The notes under the pieces were generated by a model, which searched no databases, was not told the DNA's origin, and was given only the letters and a program-made list of their open reading frames with translations. Positions 1 to 9,641 of a stretch of DNA of 17,217 nucleotides are shown in pieces. A program made the translations under genes and the position numbers. The stretch is from Entamoeba invadens IP1 (lineage: Eukaryota > Evosea > Mastigamoebida > Endamoebidae): positions 39,233-56,449 of the forward strand of contig NW_004440415.1 of assembly GCF_000330505.1 (NCBI RefSeq), in the 5' to 3' direction. Position 1 is the first letter of the stretch, and each line of letters opens with the position of its first letter.

Positions 1-3000
1 TTTGTTGTGCATGTTGACATCATTTCCATTCAAAGTGAAGTTGTCGTTGCAATTAATACAAACAGAATTTCCCTTTTCACTTTCTGGTGTTTGCAATTTA
101 CCATTTTGTCTTGACAATCGGAGTTGACGGAGATTTGGTCATAACAGTCACAAGAAGACATTGTGGTGTTGGACGGACTTTGACATCGAGTTGTTTGTTG
201 GCAAACCCCATTCGCCAAAAAACAGTTGATGTTACAAAGAAGACAAGTTGATTCGTCGACTTGTATTTGACAGTTTACATCATTATTTTGACAGTTCTTT
301 GAATTTGGATTGTAATACTTCCCACTTGGACACAACTGACACTCCCCGCCATTCAATACAAAGTTAGTCATACAAGAGGTACAATTGGAAACAGCAACAG
401 AATATGTGGAACACACATTGCAATTCTCAGTTGCAAAATAACAACTTTCACATGTTGTCTCAGTCTTCTTGTAAGTCCCAATTTCACAATTTGAACAAAT
501 CCCATTTAAAGTTAGGTATTGTGGGTCTTTGCACGCCAGGCACTTCTTAACTGTTTGGCTGCAACTCGTGCAATTTGTGTTTATTGTGCTACATTGAACA
601 CATACACCGATTTCGTCTGGGTAATATCCATTGTTACACATCACACACTTTCTGTCGAATGCAGACGAGCATTTAGCGCAGTGTGCATCAAAAGTTGAAC
701 ATTGTTCACAGACTCTCGATTTAGTTGATTGGAAGACAAAGTTATCTTGACATGTTGTGCATATCCCATTTGTAGCATCACAACTCCCTCCACATGTTGT
801 TGAACATGACACACAGGTGCGTGACGTGTCGTCGGGATACATGTTTGGTGTTGAACACTTTATGCACTTCCGCTCATCAGTCACACAACTCTCACAATTC
901 ATATCAAATACCTGGCACGATATACACACAGACAGATTTGTGTTTGAAGGAACATACGTTGCCGTACAACCAGTACAATGTCCACTCACCCCATCACAGG
1001 CACCACCACATGTCGAGTCACAATCTTGACACTTTCCATTTGATGCAAATTTACCATTTTTGCATTTCACACACTTCTGAGTGAAATTTGTTGCACAAGT
1101 CACACAGTCTTTGTTCCATGCTGAGCACATTATGCAGTTTGTAGAAAATGGCGAAGTCACAACGTAATTGTCAATACATAGTGTGCACATTCCATTTGAT
1201 ATGTTGCACTTCTTTTGTTGACACATTGTTGAACACGCTACACATATTCCATTTGACGGGTAATACCCACTGTCACAGGTCACACACTTTCTGGAAAAGT
1301 CGGGCGAACAAGTCGCACAATGAGAATCAAACGTTCTGCAGCTTTGGCACGTCAAACTCATTGAAGAAATAAAAACGTAATTTGATAAACACCCCGTGCA
1401 ATACCCATTTCGCGTGTTGCAACTTCCGTTACATGTTGCGTCACAAATTTTGCACTTGAAGTCTGTTGATGTGTCCGGGTAATAGTTTGTGTTGCATTCC
1501 TCACACGCACGCGATTGGTCTGATGCACACAAATTGCAATTTGAGTCAAACGAAGAACACGCCTCACACCTTGTTGTTCCATCAGACTCGTCAATAACTT
1601 CGTTTGAATTGCAGTTGACACAAACACCAGTTTGGCCATTGCAGCCCGTTGTGCATTGTGCGTCGCATGGAACACATTTACCAGTCTCGTCTGGGTGTGT
1701 CTTGTTGGTGCATGTGTTGCACTTTCTCTCGCCACTTGACGCACAGACTCGACAATATGCATCAAAATCAGCACACGCAATACACACACTGCTATTTGTT
1801 GTTGAAAAGACTTTGTTTGTGTCGCAGCCTGTGCAATGTCCACTGGTTGTATCACACTTACCACCACATGATTCGTCACATACTTTGCATTTGCCATCAA
1901 CAACATAGTACCCATCATTACACACAACACACTTTCTGCTGAAGTCTGAAGAACACGTTGTGCATTTTGAGTCAAAATCGTAACACATTTGACAAGTCAA
2001 CCCCTTTGGATCACTGAAGACATAATTTGTCTGACACCCGGTGCACTCTCCATTTATTGTGTTGCACTGCCCTCCACACGTGGACGAACACGACACGCAA
2101 CTTCCACTTGACGATGGATACATCCCACTTGCACATCGAACACACAGTCGTGATGAATAATCTCCTTTGCACTCCATACAATTCGTGTCAAAAACGTTGC
2201 AATTGACACAACGGGTTGACTGTGGCGATGTCACAACATATTGTGGCTGTGAGCACTTTGAACATATCCCACTTTGATTATTACAGTAATTGGTGTCACA
2301 TGTCGTATCACAGAGTGTGCACTTTGGCCCATTCGAGAGATAACTCCCAGTCAAACACTTGGCACATTTCCTCTCAAAAGAAGACGAGCATGTTAAACAC
2401 AACACATCAAACGAACTGCACGTCATACAAGTCTTGTTGTCGCTCTCTGAAAATACGTTGTTTGTACTGCAACTTGAACATGCGCCAGTCGATTCGTCAC
2501 AGCTATTGCAGTTTTGTCCACATGGAACACATACACCATTTTCGTTTGGGTAATATCCATTGTTACACATCACACACTTTCTGTCGAATGCAGACGAGCA
2601 TTTATTACAATGTTCATCAAAAGTTGAACATTGTTCACAGACTCTCGATTTAGTTGATTGGAAGACAAAGTTATCTTGACATGTTGTGCATATCCCATTT
2701 GTAGCATCACAACTCCCTCCACATGTTGTTGAACATGACACACAGGTGCGTGACGTGTCGTCGGGATACATGTTTGGTGTTGAACACTTTATGCACTTCC
2801 GCTCATCAGTCACACAACTCTCACAATTTACATCAAATGCCTGACATGTTATACACGTTGTTGAAGGTGGATTGGTTGGCACCATCCCACTTGAACATGT
2901 TGTGCAAAATCCATTGCTACCATTGCAGGCGCCCCCACACGTCGATGAGCAACTTTGGCATTTGTAATCGCCACTCATTTTGATGTAATAATTTGGTTTG

Positions 3001-5108
3001 CAGGCAATACACTTTCTTGTGAAGTCTGTTGCACAAGTCACGCAATTTTGGTCATAAACACTGCAACTTTCACAATTTGTTGAAATTGGCGAAGTCACAA
3101 CGTGATTGTCAATACATTTTGTGCATATTCCATTTGCTGCGTTGCACTCGTTTTGTTGACACGTTGCTGTACACGATACACACATGCCACTCGACGGGTA
3201 ATACCCAACTGAACATATTAGACACGATCTGACACCATTGTCAGCACAAGTGGCACAATGAGAATCAAAATTTTTGCACACTTCGCACACTGTTGATGGT
3301 GGATTTGTAAACACCAAACCACTATCACATGAAGTGCAATGTCCATCTGTTTGGTCACAACTTCCACCACATGTAGTTGAACACGAAATGCACTTCCCGG
3401 TATCTGGTGACGGGTACATGTTTGTTGTTTTGCAAGTTGTGCATTTCTTCTCGTTTCCACCTGGACAAGTCTCACAGTTTGAATCGAAGTCTGCGCAACT
3501 TTGGCACTTTGTGTTTTGTGTGTCATACATCACATAATTTGATGCGCATGAGGTGCAATACCCATTTGCATCACACGAAGAACAAGACGAATCACATTGT
3601 ACACAGTTTGCCCCATTATTGCCAACAAAATACGGAGATGCACAACTTAAACACTTTCTCTCTGTTGATGAACACGTGTTGCAGTTTGGGTCTATTGAAT
3701 TGCAAGAAGAACAGAATTTCGAAGGTTGTGTTATTGCGGGAGTGTACTGTGATGAACATATCTCGCAGTATCCAGTCTGTGTGTTGCATCCATTCAAACA
3801 CGTTGAATCACAACTTACACATGTAAATGGAGATGTTGTTGATGGGTACATCCCACTTGTGCATTTTGTGCACTTTCGTGAGATGGTTGAACACTCTACA
3901 CAATTTGAGTCAAAAGAAGAACACGTCTGACACGTGACACTTGTTTCAGAGATTATTGTATACTGATTGCTTACACAAGTGCCACACGCGCCTGTCTGTG
4001 TGTTGCACCCCGTCGATGCACACGTTGAATCACAAGAAATGCAATTGGAGTTTGTACTTGTTGGGTAATATCCATCTGTACACATCCGGCACTCTCTATT
4101 TGGAGTCAGACATTCGACACACTTTGAATCATAATTAGAACACACTTCACACTGGTTGGATTGTGGATTTGTGTACACCAACCCAGTAGAACAACTTGAA
4201 CAATATCCTGTCGAATCAGAACATGAACCACCACAAGTTGTGTCACAAAGTTGGCAAAATGTACTGTTTAACAAGTAATAATTCGATTCACATTTTGTAC
4301 ATGACGTTCCCCTGTATGTTGCACAATTTGGAATGGTAATGGAGTTTTTTTCACAATACGACGAATTTTTAAATGTGTATTCACTTTTACAAGTGCTACA
4401 AACACCCGAACTCGAACACGTTTCACAATTTGCAACAGTACACCCGTTGTAATAACACGAGTAGCCAACTAATTTATAAGGGGATGCACATGTAGCACAT
4501 GGGTTAGTAAATGAAGCGGAACACGTTTCTGAACTACAGTTGATGGCACAACACCTTCCTGTAGATTCGTTATACTTCCAATTATCATTGCACCTTTTAT
4601 AGTACCCTGACGGAATTGTTGTACCATACGTACATGTATATTCTTTTTGACTATTAACTGTTCTATACATAAGAGTGTAACCTTGTTCACATAAAGCACA
4701 ACCAACCCAAGTAGGAAAACACTCTAAACAATTATCGACAGCCAACCCATTACATGTCATTGAGTTTTTTCTTTGTTGCATAATGTTTGTTGTTCCATTG
4801 TTATTATCAATATAATTGGATATGTTGAATGCAGTATTGTTATATTTGTTGTCTATATATTTCAAGTTAAAATATGTATAATTTAAAAAGATAGTTATTG
4901 CTTTTCTTTGTTCGACAAAGTATATTTCAACATATTTCAAAAAAGTGCAATTAATGTACTTTATTTTAGAATTCTTAACTTGAAGGGTTAAGTTTTGATA
5001 AATAAAGTCTGTAGTGTAGCATTCAATTGTATTTCCATTTAGGCACCATTGCAAAGAAAGTGTGTGTGTTACAAACAATAATAGTAATTCAATATTTATA
5101 TTAAGCAT
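1..5108 (-). CDS. Giant cysteine-rich (CXXC/furin-like repeat) secreted or surface protein, 3' end outside window, one frameshift
   Basis: The ATG at 5108-5106 opens a frame of 1692 codons. Residues 1-19 form a hydrophobic signal peptide (MLNINIELLLLFVTHTLSL). Residues 20-110 are an N-glycosylation-rich, cysteine-poor head (many NxT/NxS). From about 118 the protein is almost wholly CXXC-type cysteine-rich, with 17 tandem units at residues 288-1505 and a differently spaced cysteine-rich segment after that. This architecture is known from Entamoeba Igl (intermediate Gal/GalNAc lectin subunit) and from the ectodomains of Entamoeba transmembrane kinases; I cannot choose between them because the end is missing. 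The frame seems to stop at 30-32, but a second frame is open from 105 to position 1 and keeps the CxxC and N-x-T pattern, so the protein probably continues past the window edge. No membrane segment is visible. The role, surface adhesion or sensing, is inferred from the family only. Confidence 0.85.
104..107 (-). other. Frameshift in an A4 run of the cysteine-rich gene
   Basis: On the minus strand the codons read GAC AAA ATG in the long frame, and 26 residues later the frame ends in TGA. Adding one A to this run switches reading to the frame starting AAT GGT. That frame is open for 35 codons to position 1 and contains VCINCNDNFTLNGN, in keeping with the upstream domain. The long-frame tail after the run (KREILFVLIATTTSL) is unlike the rest of the protein. 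This is either a base-calling or assembly error or a real one-base deletion. Confidence 0.75.
594..1340 (-). repeat. Copy 1 of a multi-unit block duplicated within the repeat array
   Basis: This block, unit 14 (part) to unit 17, matches the block at 2523-3278 with an offset of 1929 nt at its left side and 1938 nt at its right side, that is nine units away. The two differ throughout except that 686-899 is identical to 2615-2828 (214 nt by eye). Confidence 0.8.
2523..3278 (-). repeat. Copy 2 of the duplicated multi-unit block
   Basis: Partner of 594-1340. It covers units 5 (part) to 8. Protein motifs shared by both copies include KCSTPNMYPDDTSRTC-like and FVFQSTKSRVCEQC segments. Divergence is moderate outside the identical 214-nt tract at 2615-2828. 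Confidence 0.8.
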
Positions 5109-5150
5109 TGTTATTTTTAGTTACTTAATAAAAGAAACAGTTTTAAAAAA
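5109..5150 (-). promoter_or_regulatory. Candidate core promoter of the cysteine-rich gene
   Basis: Read on the minus strand, AAAAATAACA lies directly before the ATG and resembles the Entamoeba initiator (AAAAATTCA). About 35 nt upstream is CTTTTTTAAAAC (about 5139-5150), which resembles the Entamoeba TATA-like element (GTATTTAAA). No GAAC element stands out. In such AT-rich DNA these matches are weak evidence. Confidence 0.3.
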
Positions 5151-5550
5151 GAATAATCTGTTTTTGAATAGATAATAATATTAATAATCATAAGTGGTAA
5201 CATTTCGGTCAGTATTCAATTTTTTTAAAAATTAAAAACATCGTTCGAATAACCATGAAAATATTTTAAAGTAAAAATTCTATCTGTGTGTGGTTTTGAC
5301 CAATCAAAAGTGACCTACACACCGATGGAATATTATGATTTCCCACATATTTAGCACCAAAACCCGCAAAAATAATGTCAATTGCATATTTGTTTTTATT
5401 TTAAAAGAGTAAAGACTTGGTAATAAAAACTTAAAAAGAGAAAAATTATCAAACAAAAATAAATTCAAAAAAGATAACAAAAGAAAAGCAGAAAATGCTC
5501 TTCAAAAAATATTAAACTTTAAATGATAATAAAAAATGCACCGACTTCCA
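5151..5550. other. Intergenic AT-rich DNA
   Basis: No open frame with coding character was seen. A slightly more GC-rich patch at about 5285-5370 (containing GACCAATCAAAAGTGACC) has no recognised meaning; it might belong to divergent promoters of the cysteine-rich gene or be a remnant of something older. Confidence 0.5.
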
Positions 5551-5586
5551 CACACCAATCACAAGAGCACGCTTGTGATTGGTGTG
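5551..5586. repeat. Perfect 15-bp inverted repeat, 6-nt loop, at the 5' break of the HSP70 relic
   Basis: The arm 5551-5565 is CACACCAATCACAAG and 5572-5586 is its exact reverse complement, with loop AGCACG at 5566-5571. The right arm is part of the HSP70-like reading frame and the left arm is not. The homology therefore starts exactly at a snap-back copy of its own first 15 bases. Confidence 0.9.
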
Positions 5587-6085
5587 ATGACAGAATTGAT
5601 ACCACAAAACTTAACAATTTCAGCAAGAAAGTCACAGATATTTTCGACACATGCAGACAACCAGCCAGGCGTGCTCATCCAAGTCTTTGAGGGCGAGGCA
5701 TCATTGACATCACACTGCAACCTGCTTGGATAGTTTGGGTTGTTTGGTATCTTATTAGCACCACGTGGAGTCTCACAGTTGAAGTCACATTTGACAAAAA
5801 TGCAAATGGGATTCTGAATGTGTCAGCTGAAAACGAGACAACAGGAAAGAAGACTCTCAAAGGAACAGGTGGACAAGATGGTTGCAGACGCAAAGAAGTT
5901 TAAGGCAAAGGACGACAAGATGATGACTTTTGAGGCTAAAAATCGACACTCACCTAATGCTACCGTGTAATAACACGGTGAACAAGCAAATTTTTTCAAG
6001 GTTATCAACAGAAGACAAAGAAGCAATCGGGGCTGATGTCAAAGAAGTACTTGAGTTGTAAATTGACAAAAATCCGCACCCAAAG
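5572..6085 (+). pseudogene. HSP70 (DnaK family) relic: end of ATPase side, substrate-binding domain and lid, heavily broken
   Basis: Fragments in three frames match family-wide HSP70 motifs in the right order. Frame 1 from 5572 gives [32 protein letters not shown] and EGE, then LAPRG. Frame 3 from 5778 gives VEVTF, ANGILNVSA and TTGKK. Frame 1 from 5851 gives RLSKEQVDKMVADAKKFKA and EAKNR. Frame 2 from 6002 gives LSTEDKEAI, KEVLEL and IDKNPH. Lesions are: TAG at 5731-5733 where HSP70 normally has Lys; a one-base loss at about 5778 (CAG-TT, where the family has Gln-Ile); deletion of about ten codons near 5850; loss or scrambling around 5946-6001 with stop TAA at 5968-5970; and TAA at 6059-6061. 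The nucleotide-binding domain is absent upstream, as is the terminal EEVD. Intact, it would be a cytosolic ATP-dependent chaperone; this copy cannot be. The motif comparison is from general family knowledge, not an alignment. Confidence 0.9.
5962..5979. repeat. Perfect 7-bp inverted repeat inside the HSP70 relic
   Basis: ACCGTGT (5962-5968) and ACACGGT (5973-5979) flank AATA. The hairpin sits exactly where HSP70 similarity is lost, between the AKN motif and the LSTEDKE motif. Confidence 0.8.
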
Positions 6086-7582
6086 TCCATTTGTTTATAC
6101 AAAAACACGATGCGTTGTTCTTATTCTAAACAATTAAACAATTTTAAAAAAATTCACAATAATATTTTATATTTACACGTGTCGTGTTTTTTCTCAAAAA
6201 AACAAAAAATACATTGTGTCATTTTTCTTGATTGTGGATAGTTTTACAAATTTCATTATTTTTTAGTTTTTTTGCCAGAAATTTAAAAAGAAAAGAAAAA
6301 AATTACACACTGATAGAATTTTTACTGTATTTAATTTGACAAGTAGTATGTTTGTTGGGACAACATCGATTATTAAATATGACACGACACAAGATGATAA
6401 ATTTATGTAAATCAAGTTTTAAATAAAAAGTAGTATATTATACTATATCGGGTCTATAAATTGGTTTGTATTTATAAACTGATTAGGAAATTAATTAAAA
6501 AGGTATATTTAATAAATCTAATTAACTTGTTGTTTTAATAAAGAATAACATTCTCTACAGGGCTGCAAACCTCAATTAAATAATCGTTTTTTGAAAAAGA
6601 AAAAATGGCATTTTATCTTTTTAAATAAAATAAATAATTTTATTCACAAAAGAATTGTTTTTGCTCAATTTGATCAAAATAATCATAAAAATTATAAAAT
6701 ATGCTGTTTTGGGAAAGTTTTTGAATAATATGCTCAAAACTGCACTTTATTTGCTTTTTCAAATAATAAGACCAAAAGTGTTTTAAAAAACAAATAATAA
6801 CCAGAAAAAAAACAAATAAAAAAATTATATATTTAACCCAAAAACTAAATAAAAATAAAACAAAGAACTTTTTGAGAAAAAAATTTGATTGAATGGCATA
6901 AATAAATAATAGGAAAATGTCATTGGATTGAAGTAAAATAAAATGTTGTCATTACATTCTGTGTTAGAACTTGACATATAATTTAACTTGTTCAACCCTT
7001 TAAGTAATCACTGTTTCATTGTATTCATTAAACACGAATCAGTGTATCAAATAAAACACAAAAAGAGTTTTTATATGTTTCTCAAATAAAATATCAGCAT
7101 TATTATAACCAAAATATAAAATAAAGTGACTTAAAATCTTGACATAAATTAATTTATATGACAATTTGTTGTTTCATTGAATGAAAATTTAAAAATATAA
7201 AATGACATTACAAGGTTGGACGATACCATATGTATATATTTATTTTTATGTTAATTTCGTTGTGTTAAAAACAGCACATTTGATAATGAAAACATGATAA
7301 TCGTTTTTATTTACAATTCAATACAACTTGTTAACAACTTTGGATCGAGTTGCACAAAATTTAACAATTTGTTTTGACTCACAAAAACAATTTATTTCAT
7401 TTTAAAAATGAATATTATTTTTGATTAGTTATGTGTATAATCTTTATTTAAACACATTTAAATGGTCGTTGAAAATTGTGTTTAATGTTACACTATATAT
7501 TATCAATTATTTTTTTAAACAAATTGTTAATGTTGAATATTATGAACATTTTCTTTTTTATTTAAAATTCAAAACGTGTTAG
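6086..7582. other. Gene-free AT-rich stretch
   Basis: About 1.5 kb of very AT-rich DNA with homopolymer A/T runs and stops in all frames. No gene, tRNA or clear mobile element was recognised. The end, at 7579-7582, is TTAG, which could be an intron acceptor for the following gene, but I found no GTTTGT-type donor within about 200 nt upstream. Confidence 0.6.
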
Positions 7583-9639
7583 ACTTTCACAAATTACGAG
7601 AACATCACAGAAGTCGGGAAATACGCATTCAGTGGCACAAAGATAAAAGAATTGATTATCCACGACAATGTGAAATACGGCGATGGCGCCTTTTCTAATT
7701 GTGGCTTCTTACAAAAAGTTGATTTGGGAAATACCACAGTGATACCAAATTACTTCTTCAAAAATTGCACTGCACTTGCCAAAATTGTGAATTTTGATAA
7801 AATCACTGAATTTGGAGGAAACTGTTTTGATAGCGTTTCTATTGAAGGAGAACTGAAATTAAATGGAACGGCGAAGTATGGATCTTCTGTATTTGCCGGA
7901 TGTGACAAAATCACAAAAGTTGTTTTGAACGAATTCACAGAAGTCTTATATGGGATGTTTACTGGTTGTTACAATTTGGCCGAAATAGTTGGACTTGAGA
8001 GCGTTACTAAAGTTGGCAGTCTTGCCTTTAAAAACACTTCTCTGACTGAGTTTGAATATTTGAATACCACAACTTATGGATTTAATGTTGTTATGGCCTG
8101 TAGGAATCTTGTCAAAGTAATATTAAACGATTATTTAGAGTTGGAAGGGTATGAATTCAGTGATTGTGTCAAACTGACTGAAATTGTTGGTCTTGAAAAA
8201 GTGACTCTATTTAATTCGTATGCTCTTAGTAATACCGGCCTCACAGAAATCACGTTCAATCCCTCTGCCAAATTTAGTTTAGGAAACACATTGGATGGAA
8301 CCGTCACATTGAAAAAAGCCAACTTAAATGGTCTTACAAAACTGATTAAAGGAATTTTCCGAAATTGCACCAAGCTCGATGAAATCATTGGTCTTGAAAA
8401 CGTCGTTGATTTTGGAGAAGAAGCGTTGTGGAACACAGCAATAAAAAGTGTGAAAATTGGTGCATCCACTAAATACGCAAACAGAGTTTTTGGTGGGTGT
8501 CAGTTGCTTACAGAAGCCGATTTTGAAGGTGTTACTTCCATTCCAGCAAACATCTTCAATAATTCTCAATATCTGAAGACACTTAAAAACACTGAAAACA
8601 TCACTTCAGTGAGTGAATTTGCATTTTCAGGGTGCAAAAGTTTGACCAAAGTGGACTTTTTTGAAAAGCTTGAAAACTTTGGGCAATATGCTTTTAGTGG
8701 CACTGGAATCATCGAAGTGAATTTAGTCCCAAAGATCACATACGGTGAAGGTGCTTTTGCTTTCTGCACATCACTCAAACGAGTCGATTTGAAAGGAAAG
8801 AAATACATCCAACCCACCCTTTTCTCTGGGTGTTCCAGTTTAGAAACAGTACTCAATTCGGAGTTCGCTGAAATTATTGGAGTTGAGACTTTTAAAGGGT
8901 GCACTTCTCTGAAAAAATTTGAGTTCAATCAAGACGCCGTTTTCATATACGATGGAACGTTTTCTGTTACTGGATTTGAACAAATTGAGTTACACAACCA
9001 ACTTATTTATGAGAAAAATGCGTATTCTGGATGCCAGAAATTGACGACCGTTGATTTGCAGGACGTTGAAAGAGTCAGTTTTGCGATGTTTGACCAATGC
9101 CCTAAATTGTCGTACATCAAATATTCAGACTCCCTGAAATCAATTCAAGCAGACGCTTTTGCGAACACCGAAAGTCTCAAGGGAATCCACTTGGGAAAGG
9201 GAATTGAAGTGATCAATAAAAACGCGTTTGGAACAACTTTAAAGGCCATTTTCTATCACGGTCAAAACGATGTTGAAGTCGAGACGAATGCAGTGAACAA
9301 AGAAACTGTAGTCTATACACAGAATAATTACACCAAAGACACTTTTGCAGGGCTGAAAGTGAAAAAATAGGGTGCAACGGAAATCAATTTATTGATACAA
9401 ACACAGACACTTGCAAGGATTGCCAAAAAGATACTACTTCATACGACGGAGTCCTCGACAGATGTTTCTTCACAAAATGTGAGAGCGGAAAATATGTGGA
9501 AAAGGGCGAGTGTGTTCCATGTAAAGAACAGTATGAGCTGCCTTGTGTTACTGAAGAGTGTAAAGTTTGCACAGCCGACTCGAGCGCAATTGGATTTGCA
9601 ATTGCAGTGGTTGCAGCGTTGATTTTCCTTGGTTTTTAA
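7583..9639 (+). CDS. BspA-like leucine-rich-repeat surface protein with cysteine-rich, probably GPI-anchored C-terminus; start missing, one frameshift
   Basis: The frame is open from 7583, right after TAG, to 9370. The first ATG-free part already reads as LRR sequence (TEVGKYAFSGTKIKEL), and the TTG at 7652 is not a plausible eukaryotic start, so the 5' end is missing, in another exon or lost. About 25 LRR units of 22-24 residues follow the BspA/TpLRR (LRR_5) pattern: aFxxCxxLxxvxlxxvtxIgxxxF. After the frameshift in A6 (9362-9367), the -1 frame at 9373-9639 adds 88 residues with ten cysteines (CKDC, CVPC, CKVC) and ends in SSAIGFAIAVVAALIFLGF directly before TAA. A hydrophobic end with no tail is the form of a GPI-attachment signal. 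BspA-like proteins are Entamoeba and Trichomonas surface antigens; a surface adhesive or binding role is inferred. The LRR part has no internal stop, so decay, if real, is recent. Confidence 0.85.
9362..9367 (+). other. Frameshift in an A6 run between LRR domain and C-terminal anchor region
   Basis: GTG AAA AAA TAG ends the LRR frame at 9370. The frame carrying GAA AAA ATA GGG TGC AAC continues for another 89 codons including the stop. One extra base in or just before the run would join LKV to EKIGCNGNQF. No classical X XXY YYZ slippery heptamer is present, since the base before AAAAAA is G. Confidence 0.8.
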
Positions 9640-9641
9640 TT
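9637..9641 (+). terminator. Possible polyadenylation motif overlapping the stop codon
   Basis: TAATT includes the TAA stop of the LRR gene and fits the Entamoeba 3'-end consensus UA(A/U)UU, which commonly lies at or just after the stop. In AT-rich DNA it is also expected by chance. Confidence 0.35.

Larger units (their letters stand above)
594..4247 (-). repeat. 17 tandem coding units of about 71 residues in the cysteine-rich protein
   Basis: Residues 288-1505 divide into 17 units, each opening like CDSTCGGSCD. The usual unit pattern is C-x3-C-x3-C-x6-C-x2-C, then about 13 residues, C-x2-C-x(F/Y)D-x2-C-x2-C, about 6 residues, C-x2-C, the G(Y/M)YP motif, and C-x2 into the next unit. Each has about ten cysteines. 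Units differ clearly in sequence but hardly in length or cysteine spacing, so cysteine pairing seems to be what is conserved. Confidence 0.85.

Noticed and set aside
757..4138. Many His/Ser/Cys-rich plus-strand open frames and a 205-codon minus-strand frame at 1358-1975
   Set aside because: They are other-frame readings of the cysteine-rich repeat gene; they appear wherever the TGT/TGC codon pattern repeats and have no independent coding features.
5240..5256. GTTCGAATAACC resembling a tRNA B box
   Set aside because: No A box, acceptor stem or cloverleaf can be drawn around it.
5675..6026. Two minus-strand open frames of about 70 codons
   Set aside because: They are antisense to the HSP70 relic, whose plus-strand motifs explain the sequence.
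7750..8928. Minus-strand frames of 60-120 codons
   Set aside because: Antisense shadows of the LRR gene with no family resemblance.
9355..9375. Programmed -1 ribosomal frameshifting at the LRR A6 run
   Set aside because: The run is GAAAAAATAG, not a standard slippery heptamer, and no downstream stem-loop or pseudoknot is evident; error or mutation is simpler.
9384..9622. Plus-strand 76-codon and minus-strand 62-codon frames after the LRR stop
   Set aside because: The other plus-strand frame (9373-9639) carries paired cysteines and a GPI-like end and clearly is the coding one.
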